DNA from: Arthrobacter bambusae
GTDB lineage: Bacteria > Actinomycetota > Actinomycetes > Actinomycetales > Micrococcaceae
DNA length: 64,000 bases
Assembly (NCBI RefSeq): GCF_022606295.1
Contig: NZ_JAHHZS010000018.1
Location: 1-64,000 of the forward strand
Direction: 5' to 3'
Shown: one piece after another, positions 1 to 8,835 of the stretch
Numbering within the stretch: the stretch's first letter is position 1
Layout of the letters: each line of letters starts with the position of its first letter
Position numbers and translations under genes: made by a program
Notes under the pieces: generated by a model
Databases searched by the model: none
What the model saw: the letters and a program-made list of their open reading frames with translations, nothing else
Told to the model about the DNA's origin: nothing

Positions 1-1646
1 ATGCTGAATGCCTTGTGTTTGGCCATTTCGGCGCCTTGGTCCCAGGTCAGGGATCCCCGCAGGTGCGCCGGGAGGGTGGACATGGTTTTGATCAGCCCGT
101 CGCGGACCGATTCGGCGGTGTGATCCACCGGCAGGTGCACCAACATCACGTAGCGGGTGGTGCGTTCCACCAGCGTGGCGATCGCCGACTGGTTGTATGC
201 TCCGGTCACCAAATCCCCCTCCCAATGGCCCGGCACGGCGCGGTCTTCGACCTCTGCGGGGCGTTCGGAAATGTTGATCATCGGGTCCCGGAAACGACTG
301 GTGCGTTCCTCGGGATTCCTGTGCTGCTTGCGGCGTGTCCGCCCGCTGCGCAGGGCCTCTTTGACCTCGCGTTTGAGTCCGCCGCGGGCCTGGAAATAGA
401 GGGCCTGGTAGATCGTTTCGGTACTCACGCGCATCTGCTCGTCATCGGGAAATTCCTTGATCAGCAGCTTCGAAATCTGTTCCGGGGACCAACGGGTGAG
501 GAGCTTGGTCTTCACGTAGTCGTGCAGTTCCCCGGGTTCTGCCAGCTTACTGTCCTTCGGCCGTGCCCGGGCCGCAGTGGCGGCCCGGTGAGCACCGTAA
601 GGCCGGTAACCCAGCATGGGGTGGCTGTTGCGTTTGATCTCCCGGCTGATGGTGCCCACGGACCGGCCCAGGGCCCTGCCGATCGCCTGCATGGAAGTCC
701 CGCGGGAGAGCAGGTCCGCGATCCTCTCCCGCTCTGACAGGGAAAGGTAGCGGGCGCTGATGGGCTGCTCCAGAGCTTCCAACGCCACCGCGGCGGGCGC
801 CTGCTTCGTCACTGAGACTGGCAGCTCCGGCACCGCCGCTGCTGTCAGCTCTGGTGCCGCTGCAGGGGCCGGCGGTTCCGCGAATGTAGTTCTCACCTTC
901 TGTGTATACGGCAGATCCACGGCCTGGCCTTGGGTCGCGGCCGTGTCCTTTGCCGCCTGTTGCCGGTCCCAGTTGTAGGAACTCGGTTTGCTGGCACCGA
1001 CGGCGAGGGCGGCGTCCCTCCGGCCGGCTCCTTCCTGGCGCAGGCGCAGGTAGTGAAGCTGCTTCGCCGAGGGGCGTCGCAGACAGGTGGAGGCCATTCC
1101 GGCATCGATGGCCCAGTTCGAGCAGGTGGAGCGGTTAAGGCCCAACTGTTCCGCCGCGGCGCTGACGCTGCCGATGTCACGCAGCAGACCCAGGAACTCC
1201 TCAATCACCGCCGGTGAGTAGCGTTGGGCCGGATCGGCCTTCACAGTCCTCATGGCCCGTGGTTTTCTCGCGGCAGGATTGACCCTGCCGGCCCAGTTCT
1301 GCGCCGTGCTGATGTTCAATCCCAGCTCCTCGGCCGCGGCGGTAATGGTGCCGGTCCGGTCCAGAACGGCATAGAAGTGGTCCCTGTCCGCCTGGCTGTA
1401 CAGGCGCTGCGGCCTGATCCCGGCAGCGTTCGCCCACTTCTGGCACGTGCTCCTGTTAATGCCGAGTTCCGTGGCCGCAGCGGCGACAGTTCCCAGACGC
1501 GCCACGGCGGAAAGGAAATCCTGTCTTTGGGCACGGGTATGGGACTGCTGGGAACGTTTCCCGAGCGTCCCGGTCCTCGACGCCGGGTCTTCCGTTAAAG
1601 GAGATTCTTTCCTTAACGGGAGACTATTTTTCGATGTTGATTCCAT
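1..1646 (-). CDS. IS30-family transposase with repeated N-terminal HTH units (partial)
   Basis: Reading from the ATG at 1646 the frame stays open to the window edge (about 548 codons, C-terminus missing). The second half is typical IS30: an HTH block (SLSERERIADLL, then GRSVGTISREIKRNS), the stretch WSPEQISKLL, and the start of the DDE domain (GHWEGDLVTGAYN, then ATLVERTTRYVML). The first about 230 residues are unusual. They hold three, possibly four, related homeodomain-like units around residues 53-77, 99-122, 160-184 and more weakly 209-230, each with the pattern AAAxELGxNxSTxxxWA. This makes the protein much longer at its N-terminus than the roughly 380-residue classical IS30 transposase. 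No frameshift was seen in the visible part. Confidence 0.85.
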   Translation of the reverse strand, partial: MESTSKNSLPLRKESPLTEDPASRTGTLGKRSQQSHTRAQRQDFLSAVARLGTVAAAATELGINRSTCQKWANAAGIRPQRLYSQADRDHFYAVLDRTGTITAAAEELGLNISTAQNWAGRVNPAARKPRAMRTVKADPAQRYSPAVIEEFLGLLRDIGSVSAAAEQLGLNRSTCSNWAIDAGMASTCLRRPSAKQLHYLRLRQEGAGRRDAALAVGASKPSSYNWDRQQAAKDTAATQGQAVDLPYTQKVRTTFAEPPAPAAAPELTAAAVPELPVSVTKQAPAAVALEALEQPISARYLSLSERERIADLLSRGTSMQAIGRALGRSVGTISREIKRNSHPMLGYRPYGAHRAATAARARPKDSKLAEPGELHDYVKTKLLTRWSPEQISKLLIKEFPDDEQMRVSTETIYQALYFQARGGLKREVKEALRSGRTRRKQHRNPEERTSRFRDPMINISERPAEVEDRAVPGHWEGDLVTGAYNQSAIATLVERTTRYVMLVHLPVDHTAESVRDGLIKTMSTLPAHLRGSLTWDQGAEMAKHKAFS

Positions 1647-1683
1647 GGTGTTGCAACTCCCGATTATCCAGAGGTGTTGCAAC
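1647..1683. repeat. Direct repeat GGTGTTGCAAC at the IS30 end
   Basis: The 11-base unit GGTGTTGCAAC occurs at 1647-1657 and again at 1673-1683, directly upstream of the transposase start. Its core GTTGCAAC is self-complementary. Placement at the end of the element suggests a terminal repeat or transposase-binding site. The partner end is outside the window, so this is inference. Confidence 0.5.
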
Positions 1684-1689
1684 GATGAC

Positions 1690-2580
1690 TAGAACTCGCC
1701 TCAGTGGGCATTTCCGTGGCCGCCTATGGGCAGTTTTTCATGGCCGCTAACACACCTATCACTCAAGGTTCAAGGACGCGCCACGGGGGTACTTCGATAG
1801 CGATGTCCTGCGGCCTGCGTTACCGGGAACGAAGAGGGTAGATTAGAGATTCGGGTGCCGATGGCTACTGCGAAGGATATCGATGCGGCCCGGCATCTGT
1901 CGCAGGTCGTGGGCGTTCCGGAGGTAACGGGGCTCGTTCCCGTGCGAGGATGGCGGGCCGCAGCGGGTAGTCACCCGAACCACTGACGGAATTGTCGCCT
2001 CACCTGCGCGTCAGACCGGCCCATGTCCTCCTAATGTCATGCGTGGGACGAAGGACCTCGTGGCTGGTAGCTATGCGTGCCCGCGGAAGAGGGATTGCGT
2101 CGAGATATTTAGTCGGGTGCATGGGGCTGGCTGCGGTTCGAATGATGCGCTGACGGTGACAAGACATTCGCACGAGTCCGACGCGCGCATGACGGTTCGT
2201 CCGTTATCGCTTCAAGAATCGGCCTGACTTGGTTGATTCTTTACCGAATGGCTTTGGCGCCCGCGCGCTTGCCCTGTTCGATCTCGAAAACTCCGAAAGG
2301 ATACGCGGGGCGGCCGACGGCCCTAATGGGGGGAAGGTCGCTGCCCAAGTCTGCGAGGCCGTTACGGGGAAGATGTACCAGGGCAGCGTGCGGACGAGGG
2401 TGGCGGGACTCCTCCCTATCAGGTCCCATACGCTTCCCACCCGGATCCAAAACAAGGTCCCCCGCCCGCCTCATTTTGGTCAGACTGTCCATCGGGCAGA
2501 AGGAGTCGTCATCAGCGCCCTATTGACGAGTCAAAACGGCGTTACGGAGCAATCGATGGGCTTGTCCCGTTTCGCTGCGT
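1690..2580. other. Gap of about 890 bases, no recognisable gene
   Basis: Several short open frames exist on both strands, the longest being 119 codons at 2229-2588 on the + strand. None shows a recognisable domain, and overlapping frames in other registers are of similar length. I see no RNA gene or clear repeat. It may be decayed sequence between the IS30 end and the kinase gene. Confidence 0.4.
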
Positions 2581-3201
2581 TCAGCTGACGCGTTGTCCCG
2601 CCGCCGGGAGGCTGCGTGTCTCGTCCGCCGCCAGCGCCGCGGCGAACGCGGTGGCGTCGGCGGCCTGGGCGCTGTTGTCGAACTCAAGGTGCCGTGCGCC
2701 GGTCCACTGGCAGGAGTTGGCCTGGGCGCCGGACCAGAACGTTTCCCAGTTCGCCAGTTTCCATTCATCCCGCGGGTAGCCGCGGGCGATCAGGCGCTCC
2801 CGGAGTGCCTCTCCGGCCAGCTTCACATGTACCACCACGAGTTCGGCGTCGGGCCATTCGTGGCGGACCCGGATCTTGGCGAGGTAGTCGTCGTCGGGAA
2901 AGAACTTCCCGAACGGCGCGTCCAGGACCACGGAGTTCCCTGCCGCCAGGTTGTCCCGGGTGAGGTCCAGGATGGACGCGTACTCCAGGGGCATGATGGT
3001 CGATTGGTAGAACTCGTTGTTGTCCCGCTCATTCGGGTCCGAGTTGTTGAGCTTGAGCAGCAGCTCGGTGAACCGGATGGTGGCTGTGTCCTTGTCGATA
3101 TAGGCAGCCCCGAACCGCTGGGCAATGAGCCGGCTGACGCTGGATTTCCCGGAGCCAGCCGGCCCAATCACAAAGAACACTTTGGGGAGGGTGGTAGTCA
3201 A
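2581..3201 (-). CDS. P-loop kinase (AAA/gluconate-kinase-like fold)
   Basis: This 206-residue protein has a Walker A motif near the N-terminus (GPAGSGKSS, residues 13-21) and the general plan of small sugar or metabolite kinases: IDKDTAT after strand 2 and VVLDAPFG around the Walker B position. The likely start is TTG at 3201, with a purine-rich GGAAG stretch upstream. It is the last gene of a leftward operon behind a transporter and a KDPG-type aldolase. Phosphorylation of a 2-keto-3-deoxy sugar acid or aldonate before aldol cleavage is therefore plausible. The fold is not the usual PfkB-type KDG kinase, so the substrate is inference; a general AAA-like nucleotide kinase is the alternative. 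Confidence 0.7.
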   Translation of the reverse strand: MTTTLPKVFFVIGPAGSGKSSVSRLIAQRFGAAYIDKDTATIRFTELLLKLNNSDPNERDNNEFYQSTIMPLEYASILDLTRDNLAAGNSVVLDAPFGKFFPDDDYLAKIRVRHEWPDAELVVVHVKLAGEALRERLIARGYPRDEWKLANWETFWSGAQANSCQWTGARHLEFDNSAQAADATAFAAALAADETRSLPAAGQRVS

Positions 3202-3237
3202 GAGACGGTTCTTCCTTGAACGTTGTGCAAGCGGAGG

Positions 3238-4533
3238 TCAGGCGCGGCCGGCCGGCCGGCGGTCCTTGACGAAGAAGCCGTAGGACAGGGCGCCGACAAT
3301 CAGCAGCACGCCGCCGATCAGAAACACCAGCGTATAGTTCCCGCCGGTTTCATTCAGGATGTAGCCGGTGACGATGGGAGCCACTGCGGCGCCGAGGAAG
3401 CCGCCGAAGTTCTGGATTGCACCCAGGGATGCCACTTGGCTGGAGTCCGCGATGTCCGAGGCCAGGGTCCACAGCACGCCGATCGGCACCTGAGCCGCGA
3501 AGTAGCCGACAGAGAGGAGCACGATCGCCAGGGTCGTGTTTTCGACGTACGCCACCGGCAGCACGGCGGCGGCGGCGAGCAGGGCGCCGCCCACGATCGG
3601 GATCTTGCGGGCGGTGATGGTGGGAATTCCGCGCCTGATCAGCTTGCCGGAGAGGATGCCGCCGGTGAGGACACCGATGATGCCGCAAAGGAACGGCAGC
3701 CCGGCGAGCCAGCCGATCTGGCTCAGGCTGAAGCCACGGGCTGTCTGGAGGTAGCTCGGCAGCCAGGTGAGGTAGACCCAGACGGTGTAGAAGATTCCGA
3801 AGGCACCCAAGACCATGAACCAGGTGTTCTGCTTCTTGAGCAGTTCGCCCCAGCCGGCCTGCTTCTCCTTGGGCTTCTGCTGTTCCTCGAACTCATCACC
3901 CTTGATGATGAACTGTTCCTTCATGGTGGGGTCACGGTAGATGCGGAGCCAGACGAGGGCGATCACAATGCCCAGGGCACCGATCACGACGAACATTCCG
4001 CGCCAGCTCATTGTGAGCATCAGGAATGTCAGCAGCGGCGGTGCGATCGCGTTGGCGAGCTGTGAACCGGTGTTAATGATGGATACCGGGAGTGCCCGCT
4101 CCGTCTTGTTGAACCACTTGTCAGCCACTTTCAGCCCGGAGGTAAAGAACGGCGACTCGGCAATGCCGAGGGCCACCCGGGCGGCGTAGAGGAAGCCGAA
4201 GGAGTTGGCGAGCGACGAGAGCATCGACACGATGGACCACAGCCCAGCGGCCCACGCGAACATGCGCTTCGGGCCGAACTTGTCAACGAGGTAGCCGGCG
4301 GGCAGGTTGGCAATAGCGTACGGCCAGGAAAACGCGGACAGAAGCAGGCCCATCTGGAAGGTGTTGAGTCCGAACTCCTTGGCGATCGTGGTGTTCGCGA
4401 TGCTCAGGTTGTTGCGGTCCAGGTAGTTGATGATGCCGCCGATCACGAGCAGCGCGATCAGGTACCACCTGATCCGCACGTTCTTCGCGGGCTTTACCTC
4501 GGGTGTTGCGATTTCTGCGGAAGCTTGGCTCAT
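3238..4533 (-). CDS. MFS transporter, anion:cation symporter (ACS) family
   Basis: This 431-residue protein is a 12-helix major facilitator with ACS signatures: NYLDRNNLSIA after the first helix, YLVDKFGPKR in loop 2-3, and a charged central loop rich in K and E around residues 205-225. ACS members carry hexuronates, galactonate, glucarate and related sugar acids into the cell with protons. The start is placed at the ATG at 4533 because AAAGGAG lies 8 bases upstream; an in-frame start at 4563 lacks such a site. It lies between aldolase and kinase genes on the same strand, so it most likely imports the acid they degrade. The exact substrate cannot be read from sequence. Confidence 0.88.
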   Translation of the reverse strand: MSQASAEIATPEVKPAKNVRIRWYLIALLVIGGIINYLDRNNLSIANTTIAKEFGLNTFQMGLLLSAFSWPYAIANLPAGYLVDKFGPKRMFAWAAGLWSIVSMLSSLANSFGFLYAARVALGIAESPFFTSGLKVADKWFNKTERALPVSIINTGSQLANAIAPPLLTFLMLTMSWRGMFVVIGALGIVIALVWLRIYRDPTMKEQFIIKGDEFEEQQKPKEKQAGWGELLKKQNTWFMVLGAFGIFYTVWVYLTWLPSYLQTARGFSLSQIGWLAGLPFLCGIIGVLTGGILSGKLIRRGIPTITARKIPIVGGALLAAAAVLPVAYVENTTLAIVLLSVGYFAAQVPIGVLWTLASDIADSSQVASLGAIQNFGGFLGAAVAPIVTGYILNETGGNYTLVFLIGGVLLIVGALSYGFFVKDRRPAGRA

Positions 4534-4594
4534 GCAGCTCACTCCTTTGTGTTCTGTCGACATTTTCTGTCGGATGTAGTTGTGGTGCCAGACC

Positions 4595-5242
4595 CTACGG
4601 CCGGGCGTTATCTATCGCCGCGAGGAACGTCCGGGCAGCCCGGGCAACCAGCCCGTAGTCGCCGTCGTTCTGGGCGGCCTTGGTGACGAAGCTGCCAACG
4701 CCTACCGCGGTCACGCCGGCGGCGAACCACGCACCGACGTTCTCAGGGGTCACTCCCCCGGACGGCATGATCGGCGCCTGCGGCAGCGGCGCCAGGATGG
4801 TCTTGACGTAGGCGGGGCCGCCGAGTTCAGCCGGGAAGAGCTTGACGATGTCGGCACCGGCTTCCAGCGTGTTGAGGACCTCGGTGGGGGTAAAAGCGCC
4901 GCTGGCTGTGACCGCCTGGTAGCGGTTGGCCGAGGCGATCATGTTCGGGTTGAGCTGCGGGCTGACGAGCAGCCGAGCCCCGGCGGACACCGAAGCGTAG
5001 GCGGCCTCGGCGTCGAGCACGGTGCCGGCACCCACGACGATCCCCTGATCGCCGTATTTGTCGGCCAGCCGTTCGATGACACCGAGCGCGCCGGGAACGG
5101 TCAACGGGACCTCGACGGCGCGGATGCCGCCGTCGATGGCAGCCTCTGCAACCCGGTAGGCCTCGTCGGCCGAGTCCAGCCGCGCGATGAGCAGTGCGCC
5201 GGTGCGGACGATGGTTTCGAGTACTTCAAACTTGGTTAACAT
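4595..5242 (-). CDS. eda: 2-dehydro-3-deoxy-phosphogluconate (KDPG/KDPGal) aldolase
   Basis: The 215-residue protein is a class I aldolase cleaving a 2-keto-3-deoxy-6-phospho sugar acid to pyruvate and glyceraldehyde 3-phosphate. Visible active-site elements are LIARLDS near residue 18, VEVPLT (proton-transfer Glu) near 43, GAGTV, the Schiff-base lysine in DIVKLFPAE, and the phosphate-binding PSGGV. Length matches the family. It is the first gene of the leftward operon (aldolase, transporter, kinase) and is divergent from a DeoR regulator. Together these suggest an Entner-Doudoroff-like route for a sugar acid. Whether it prefers the gluconate or galactonate derivative cannot be told. Confidence 0.9.
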   Translation of the reverse strand: MLTKFEVLETIVRTGALLIARLDSADEAYRVAEAAIDGGIRAVEVPLTVPGALGVIERLADKYGDQGIVVGAGTVLDAEAAYASVSAGARLLVSPQLNPNMIASANRYQAVTASGAFTPTEVLNTLEAGADIVKLFPAELGGPAYVKTILAPLPQAPIMPSGGVTPENVGAWFAAGVTAVGVGSFVTKAAQNDGDYGLVARAARTFLAAIDNARP

Positions 5243-5264
5243 GATTTAAGAGATTAGCCCAAAG

Positions 5265-5291
5265 TTTCACAAATCAGAACACCTTGTGAAA
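5265..5291. promoter_or_regulatory. Operator candidate between aldolase operon and DeoR gene
   Basis: A perfect 8-base inverted repeat, TTTCACAA at 5265-5272 and TTGTGAAA at 5284-5291, lies in the 91-base divergent intergenic region. DeoR-family repressors often bind repeats of the TTTC/GAAA type, so this is the best candidate for the site through which the adjacent regulator controls both directions. Not proven. Confidence 0.6.
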
Positions 5292-5333
5292 AATTGTTAG
5301 GCTTGTTACGTCCCCATTCCAAAGGAGTCCTGC

Positions 5334-6167
5334 GTGAACCCGCCAACCCGACCGCTCATCCCGGAACAGCGCCACCAGGAGATTCTGCGCCTGCTGCGGC
5401 GCGAGGGCGTGCTGAGCATCCGCAACCTTACGGACTACATGAATGTCTCGCACATGACCGTGCGGCGGGACATCACGGCGCTCGAGGAGCTGGGTCAGGT
5501 GGCATCGGTGCCCGGCGGTGTCCGGCTGGCCGACTGGACCAGCCAGGAGCCGCCTCGTGAGCGGGAATTCCGGGCCCAGCTGGAACTGCCGCGTAAGCAG
5601 GCGATCGCCGAGCTCGCGGCGCAGTTCGTGGAAAATGACATGGTGGTGTTCCTGGACGCCGGAACCACCTGCCAGTCCGTGGTGCCGTACCTCGGAGGGC
5701 TGAAGAACCTCACCGTGGTCACCAACGACTTCTATGTGGTGACCAGCCTCTTCGCCTTCCCGAATGTGGAGACCATTCACACCGGGGGCGTCGTGGATCC
5801 TTCCAGCGCCTCCAGCTGCGGCCGCATCGCCGCTGACGCTGTCAAGGGCATCAACATTGACCTCTTCTTCCTCAGCACCGGCACGTGGAACATGTCCCGC
5901 GGCGTGACCACCCCCTCACTGGACAAGGTAGAGATCAAACTCGCGGCCCTGGAGGCGTCGTCGTCATGTTTCCTGCTGGCTGACAGCACCAAGTTCGGCA
6001 CGGTCTCGAAGTTCCGGGTGGCACCCCTGGACAAGCTGGATGCGGTGGTCACCGACGACCAGCTCCCGAGGGAAATGCAGGAGAGCATCCGCGAACTGGG
6101 CGTGAGCGTCCATGTCGCAGCCCTTCCAAGCCGCGCCTTACATGGCACCTCAGGCGTTTCAATTTGA
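5334..6167 (+). CDS. DeoR-family transcriptional regulator
   Basis: The 277-residue protein has an N-terminal winged helix (residues about 13-65: RHQEILRLLRREGVLSI, then VSHMTVRRDITALEELG) and a C-terminal DeoR sensor domain of the ISOCOT fold (FLDAGTTCQSV, VVTND, HTGGVVDPSS, LFFLSTGTW, LLADSTKFG). Such domains sense a phosphorylated sugar intermediate and release DNA. Translation starts at GTG 5334, with AAAGGAG seven bases upstream. It is divergent from the aldolase-transporter-kinase operon and is almost certainly its local regulator, probably a repressor. Confidence 0.9.
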   Translation: MNPPTRPLIPEQRHQEILRLLRREGVLSIRNLTDYMNVSHMTVRRDITALEELGQVASVPGGVRLADWTSQEPPREREFRAQLELPRKQAIAELAAQFVENDMVVFLDAGTTCQSVVPYLGGLKNLTVVTNDFYVVTSLFAFPNVETIHTGGVVDPSSASSCGRIAADAVKGINIDLFFLSTGTWNMSRGVTTPSLDKVEIKLAALEASSSCFLLADSTKFGTVSKFRVAPLDKLDAVVTDDQLPREMQESIRELGVSVHVAALPSRALHGTSGVSI

Positions 6168-6634
6168 GATCTGGCCCGGGGATACCCCCAGCCGGTTTTC
6201 CTGCCCACCGACGACCGACCAAGGAACGCGGTGGAGGGACCTTGTTGTCGGGAGTACCCGCAAGGTCACGTCACGTATGCGGGAACCAAACCGATCGCCA
6301 CGTCTCAGCACAACTAAGCCATCCGATGACTAAATCACAGATCCGCCGCCGGGCATGGCGCTGAGCTTTTACTGATGGTTGTTGGCACACGGCAGCAGTC
6401 CTCGTGACGGGCTCTTGGTGCGTCGCGCATCAATAGCATCCATTGCGCGAACGGTCACTGCACTGATGTGGTCGAGGCCGTCCAACTTGATGAGAGCGCG
6501 GCGGGCGGATTTTCGCGTCTCACACTCATGGGCGCCCATTCTAGCCATCGTCGTTCGCTGGCCAATTTAAGATCCCCGGCGACGGGCGTTAACTCATGAC
6601 ACAGCAACCGTGGCCTGCGAGCCGCAGAGTTACG
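6168..6634. other. Gap of about 470 bases; one weak 59-codon frame
   Basis: No recognised gene. A minus-strand frame of 59 codons (6369-6548, starting MARMGAHE) reads like protein in its middle part but matches no family I know and has no obvious ribosome site. The rest is unstructured spacer up to the IS3 left repeat. Confidence 0.35.
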
Positions 6635-6694
6635 TGGGGGACTGCCCCCGGTTTTGTTGACTCCTTGACCTAGCGAGCTTGTGCTCGTGGAAGG

Positions 6695-6985
6695 ATGTTG
6701 ACCATGCCCACGGCTTATGGGGCGGAGTTCCGCCAGGATGTTATTGATGTGGCCCGTAAGGGTGAGGCGCCGCTGGCGCAGATTGCGAAGGATTTCGGGC
6801 TGTCGGTCACGACGCTGAAACGGTGGATTGCCATCGCCGAACGTAAAGATTCCGGAGCCGGCCCGGCAGCGGACGAGTCGGTCGAGCTGCGGGAGCTGAA
6901 GAAGCGCAACCGCCTGTTGGAGCAGGAGAACGAGATTCTGCGCCGGGCTGCTGCTTATCTGGCGAGGGACATCAACCCAAAATGA
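6695..6985 (+). CDS. IS3-family transposase orfA (HTH subunit)
   Basis: This 96-residue protein has the IS3/IS911 OrfA plan: an N-terminal HTH (residues about 5-50, YGAEFRQDVIDVARKGE, then LSVTTLKRWI) and a leucine-zipper-like coiled coil (ELRELKKRNRLLEQENEILRR, residues about 69-89). Its stop codon overlaps the orfB start in ATGA, the arrangement used for coupling or programmed frameshifting to make the OrfAB transposase. Confidence 0.92.
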   Translation: MLTMPTAYGAEFRQDVIDVARKGEAPLAQIAKDFGLSVTTLKRWIAIAERKDSGAGPAADESVELRELKKRNRLLEQENEILRRAAAYLARDINPK

Positions 6986-7848
6986 TCTACCCGCTGGTCA
7001 CGGATCTTGCCGCCGACGGTGTCCCCGTGGCGGTGACCTGCAGGGTGTTGGGATTCAGCAAGCAAGGCTATTACCGGTGGAGGGCCAGCCCGGTGACGGA
7101 CCGGGACTGGGCGGATGCGCACCTGGTCAACGCCGCCCTGGACATCCACGACGACGATCCCGCCTTCGGATACCGTTTCATCGCCGATGAACTTCCCGAG
7201 AAAGGCATCATCGCCGGCGAGAACAGGGTCCAGCGCTTGTGCGGGGACCACGGGATCTGGTCCGTGTTCTCCAAGAAGCGTGGCCTGAACCGGAAGCCGG
7301 GACCACCGGTCCACGACGACCTGGTGGAGAGGGACTTCACCGCCGAGGCGCCGAACGAGCTGTGGCTGACCGACATCACCGAGCACCCCACTGCCGAGGG
7401 GAAGCTCTACCTCTGCGCGGTGAAGGACGTCTATTCCGGGAGAATCGTCGGGTAATCGATGAACTCGCGGATGAAATCCTCGCTGGCCGTCGCCGCACTG
7501 GAGAACGCGGTGCGCTCACGCCGCCCGGCCGGAACGGTGGTGCATTCGGATCGGGGATCCCAGTTTCGATCCCGCCGCTTCGTCGAATCGCTCCGGCGCC
7601 ACGGGCTCGCAGGGTCGATGGGCCGGGTGGGCGCGTGTGCGGACAACGCCGCGATGGAATCCTTCTTCTCGCTGCTGCAGAAAAACGTCCTGGACCGCCA
7701 GAGATGGCTCACACGCCAGGAGCTCCGCCTGGCGATCACCACCTGGATCGAAAGGACATACCACCGCCGGCGACGGCAAAGACGGCTGGGAAAACTCACG
7801 CCGATCGAATATGAAACAATCAACCGGACCGCGCTCTTAGCGGCCTAA
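6982..7848 (+). pseudogene. IS3-family transposase orfB, interrupted by an in-frame TAA
   Basis: The catalytic subunit carries the rve integrase domain with the DDE triad spread over two frames: LTDITEHPT (first Asp), VVHSDRGSQF (second Asp) and AAMESFFSLLQ (Glu). After GRIVG at 7453-7455 a TAA replaces what relatives have as Tyr. Reading resumes in the same frame at 7456 and continues to 7848. A single substitution of a TAC/TAT codon explains it. The stop lies between the first and second catalytic residues, so the product should be inactive unless read through. Confidence 0.88.
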
Positions 7849-7911
7849 GACCCCGAGTCAACAAAAGCCGGGGCAGTCCCTGGTGCGTTTTTTCGGACGG
7901 TTATGTGACAC

Positions 7912-8835
7912 TCATGGGCGGTCCTGCGACTCGCTTTCGGGTGGCGGACTCGTTGTGGTGTGCGCGTTGGCTGGAGCCGGTTCGGCCGGACGTTTTCCGG
8001 TTGTGCTCCAGCTGGTCAGGAAGTCGAGTTGTTCCTGGGCATGGGATCCGGGGTCGGCGGTGTAGGCGATGACGGTCAGATCCTCGCCGGGTAGTTTGAG
8101 GGAATCGCCGGTGAGTTCGATGTCTCCAACGAGCGGGTTGTGCAGTGTCTTGCGGGCCGAGCGGCGGAAACGGACGTTGTGCCGTGCCCAGCGCATGGAG
8201 AATTCCGTGCTTCCCGTGGCGAGGTCACCAATGAGGCTGCTGAGGCCCCTGTCATGTGGGTTGCGTCCGGCTTCGGCGCGGAGTCCTGCGGCGAGGTCAT
8301 CAGCGAGCGTCTCCCAGTCGAGAAAGAAGTCTTGGGAACGCGGATCCAGGAAAATGAACCGTGCGAGATTCAGCGGCAGCGTCTCGGGGCTGAGGACGCC
8401 GGCGTAGAGGGCGAAGCAGAGGCTGTTCGCGGCCACGATGTCCATGCGCGAGTTACAGACGTAGGCGGGCGTGCCTGTCATCCCGGCCAGGATCCGCCCA
8501 ACGCTGGGGCGCACTTCCGCCCGGACCCGGCGGGTTCCCGGTGCCCGCGCTGGCCCGGCAGCCTTGGCGAGGTCGAACAGGTGGGCCCGTTCAGCCTCAT
8601 CGAGCTGAAGTGCGCCGGCGAGGGACTCGAGGACACTTTCGGAGACTCCCCGCAGGTTCCCCCGCTCGAGCCGGGCATAATATTCGGTGCTCACGCCGGT
8701 AAGCATGGCCACTTCCTCGCGCTTGAGCCCCGCCACGCGCCTGGTCCCGCCGTAGGCGGGCAGCCCGGCCTGGGCCGGAGTGATGCGCGACCGCCGGCTC
8801 GTGAGGAACTCGCGGACGTCTTGACTGTTCTCCAT
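7912..8835 (-). CDS. XRE-family regulator with MmyB-like ligand domain
   Basis: The 307-residue protein begins with an HTH_31/XRE DNA-binding domain (residues about 6-80; LKREEVAMLTGVSTEYYARLERG is diagnostic) followed by the MmyB-like PAS-related domain (SRMDIVAANSLCFALY, DWETLADDLAAGLRAEAGRNPHD, SEFSMRWARHNVRFR-like segment). These regulators are common in actinobacteria beside oxidoreductase and efflux genes and are thought to sense small molecules such as fatty acids. It is divergent from the DHA2 pump gene 129 bases away and probably controls it and the redox genes downstream. The extreme C-terminus is low-complexity Pro/Thr/Ser. Confidence 0.9.
   Translation of the reverse strand: MENSQDVREFLTSRRSRITPAQAGLPAYGGTRRVAGLKREEVAMLTGVSTEYYARLERGNLRGVSESVLESLAGALQLDEAERAHLFDLAKAAGPARAPGTRRVRAEVRPSVGRILAGMTGTPAYVCNSRMDIVAANSLCFALYAGVLSPETLPLNLARFIFLDPRSQDFFLDWETLADDLAAGLRAEAGRNPHDRGLSSLIGDLATGSTEFSMRWARHNVRFRRSARKTLHNPLVGDIELTGDSLKLPGEDLTVIAYTADPGSHAQEQLDFLTSWSTTGKRPAEPAPANAHTTTSPPPESESQDRP

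Larger units (their letters stand above)
1..1685 (-). mobile_element. IS30-family element, cut by the window edge
   Basis: The element comprises a long transposase reading frame that is still open at the first base of the window, and a repeat-bearing end beside its start codon. The opposite end and any target duplication lie outside the window, so boundaries and family subgroup cannot be fixed. Family assignment rests on the transposase. Confidence 0.75.
6638..7880 (+). mobile_element. IS3-family insertion sequence with TGG target duplication
   Basis: Left end GGGACTGCCCCCGGTTTTGT (from 6638) and right end ACAAAAGCCGGGGCAGTCCC (to 7880) are imperfect inverted repeats of each other, extending inward to GTTGACTC/GAGTCAAC. 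The element is flanked by the direct repeat TGG (6635-6637 and 7881-7883), matching the 3-bp duplications typical of IS3. It holds orfA and an interrupted orfB, so it is structurally complete but probably not autonomous. Confidence 0.9.

Noticed and set aside
3223..4065. 280-codon open frame on the + strand
   Set aside because: Antisense to the ACS transporter; repetitive low-complexity Gly/Asp/His content, no start signal.
7453..7455. Programmed read-through or recoding of the TAA in IS3 orfB
   Set aside because: TAA is not a selenocysteine or pyrrolysine codon and no read-through context is evident; a simple nonsense mutation explains it.
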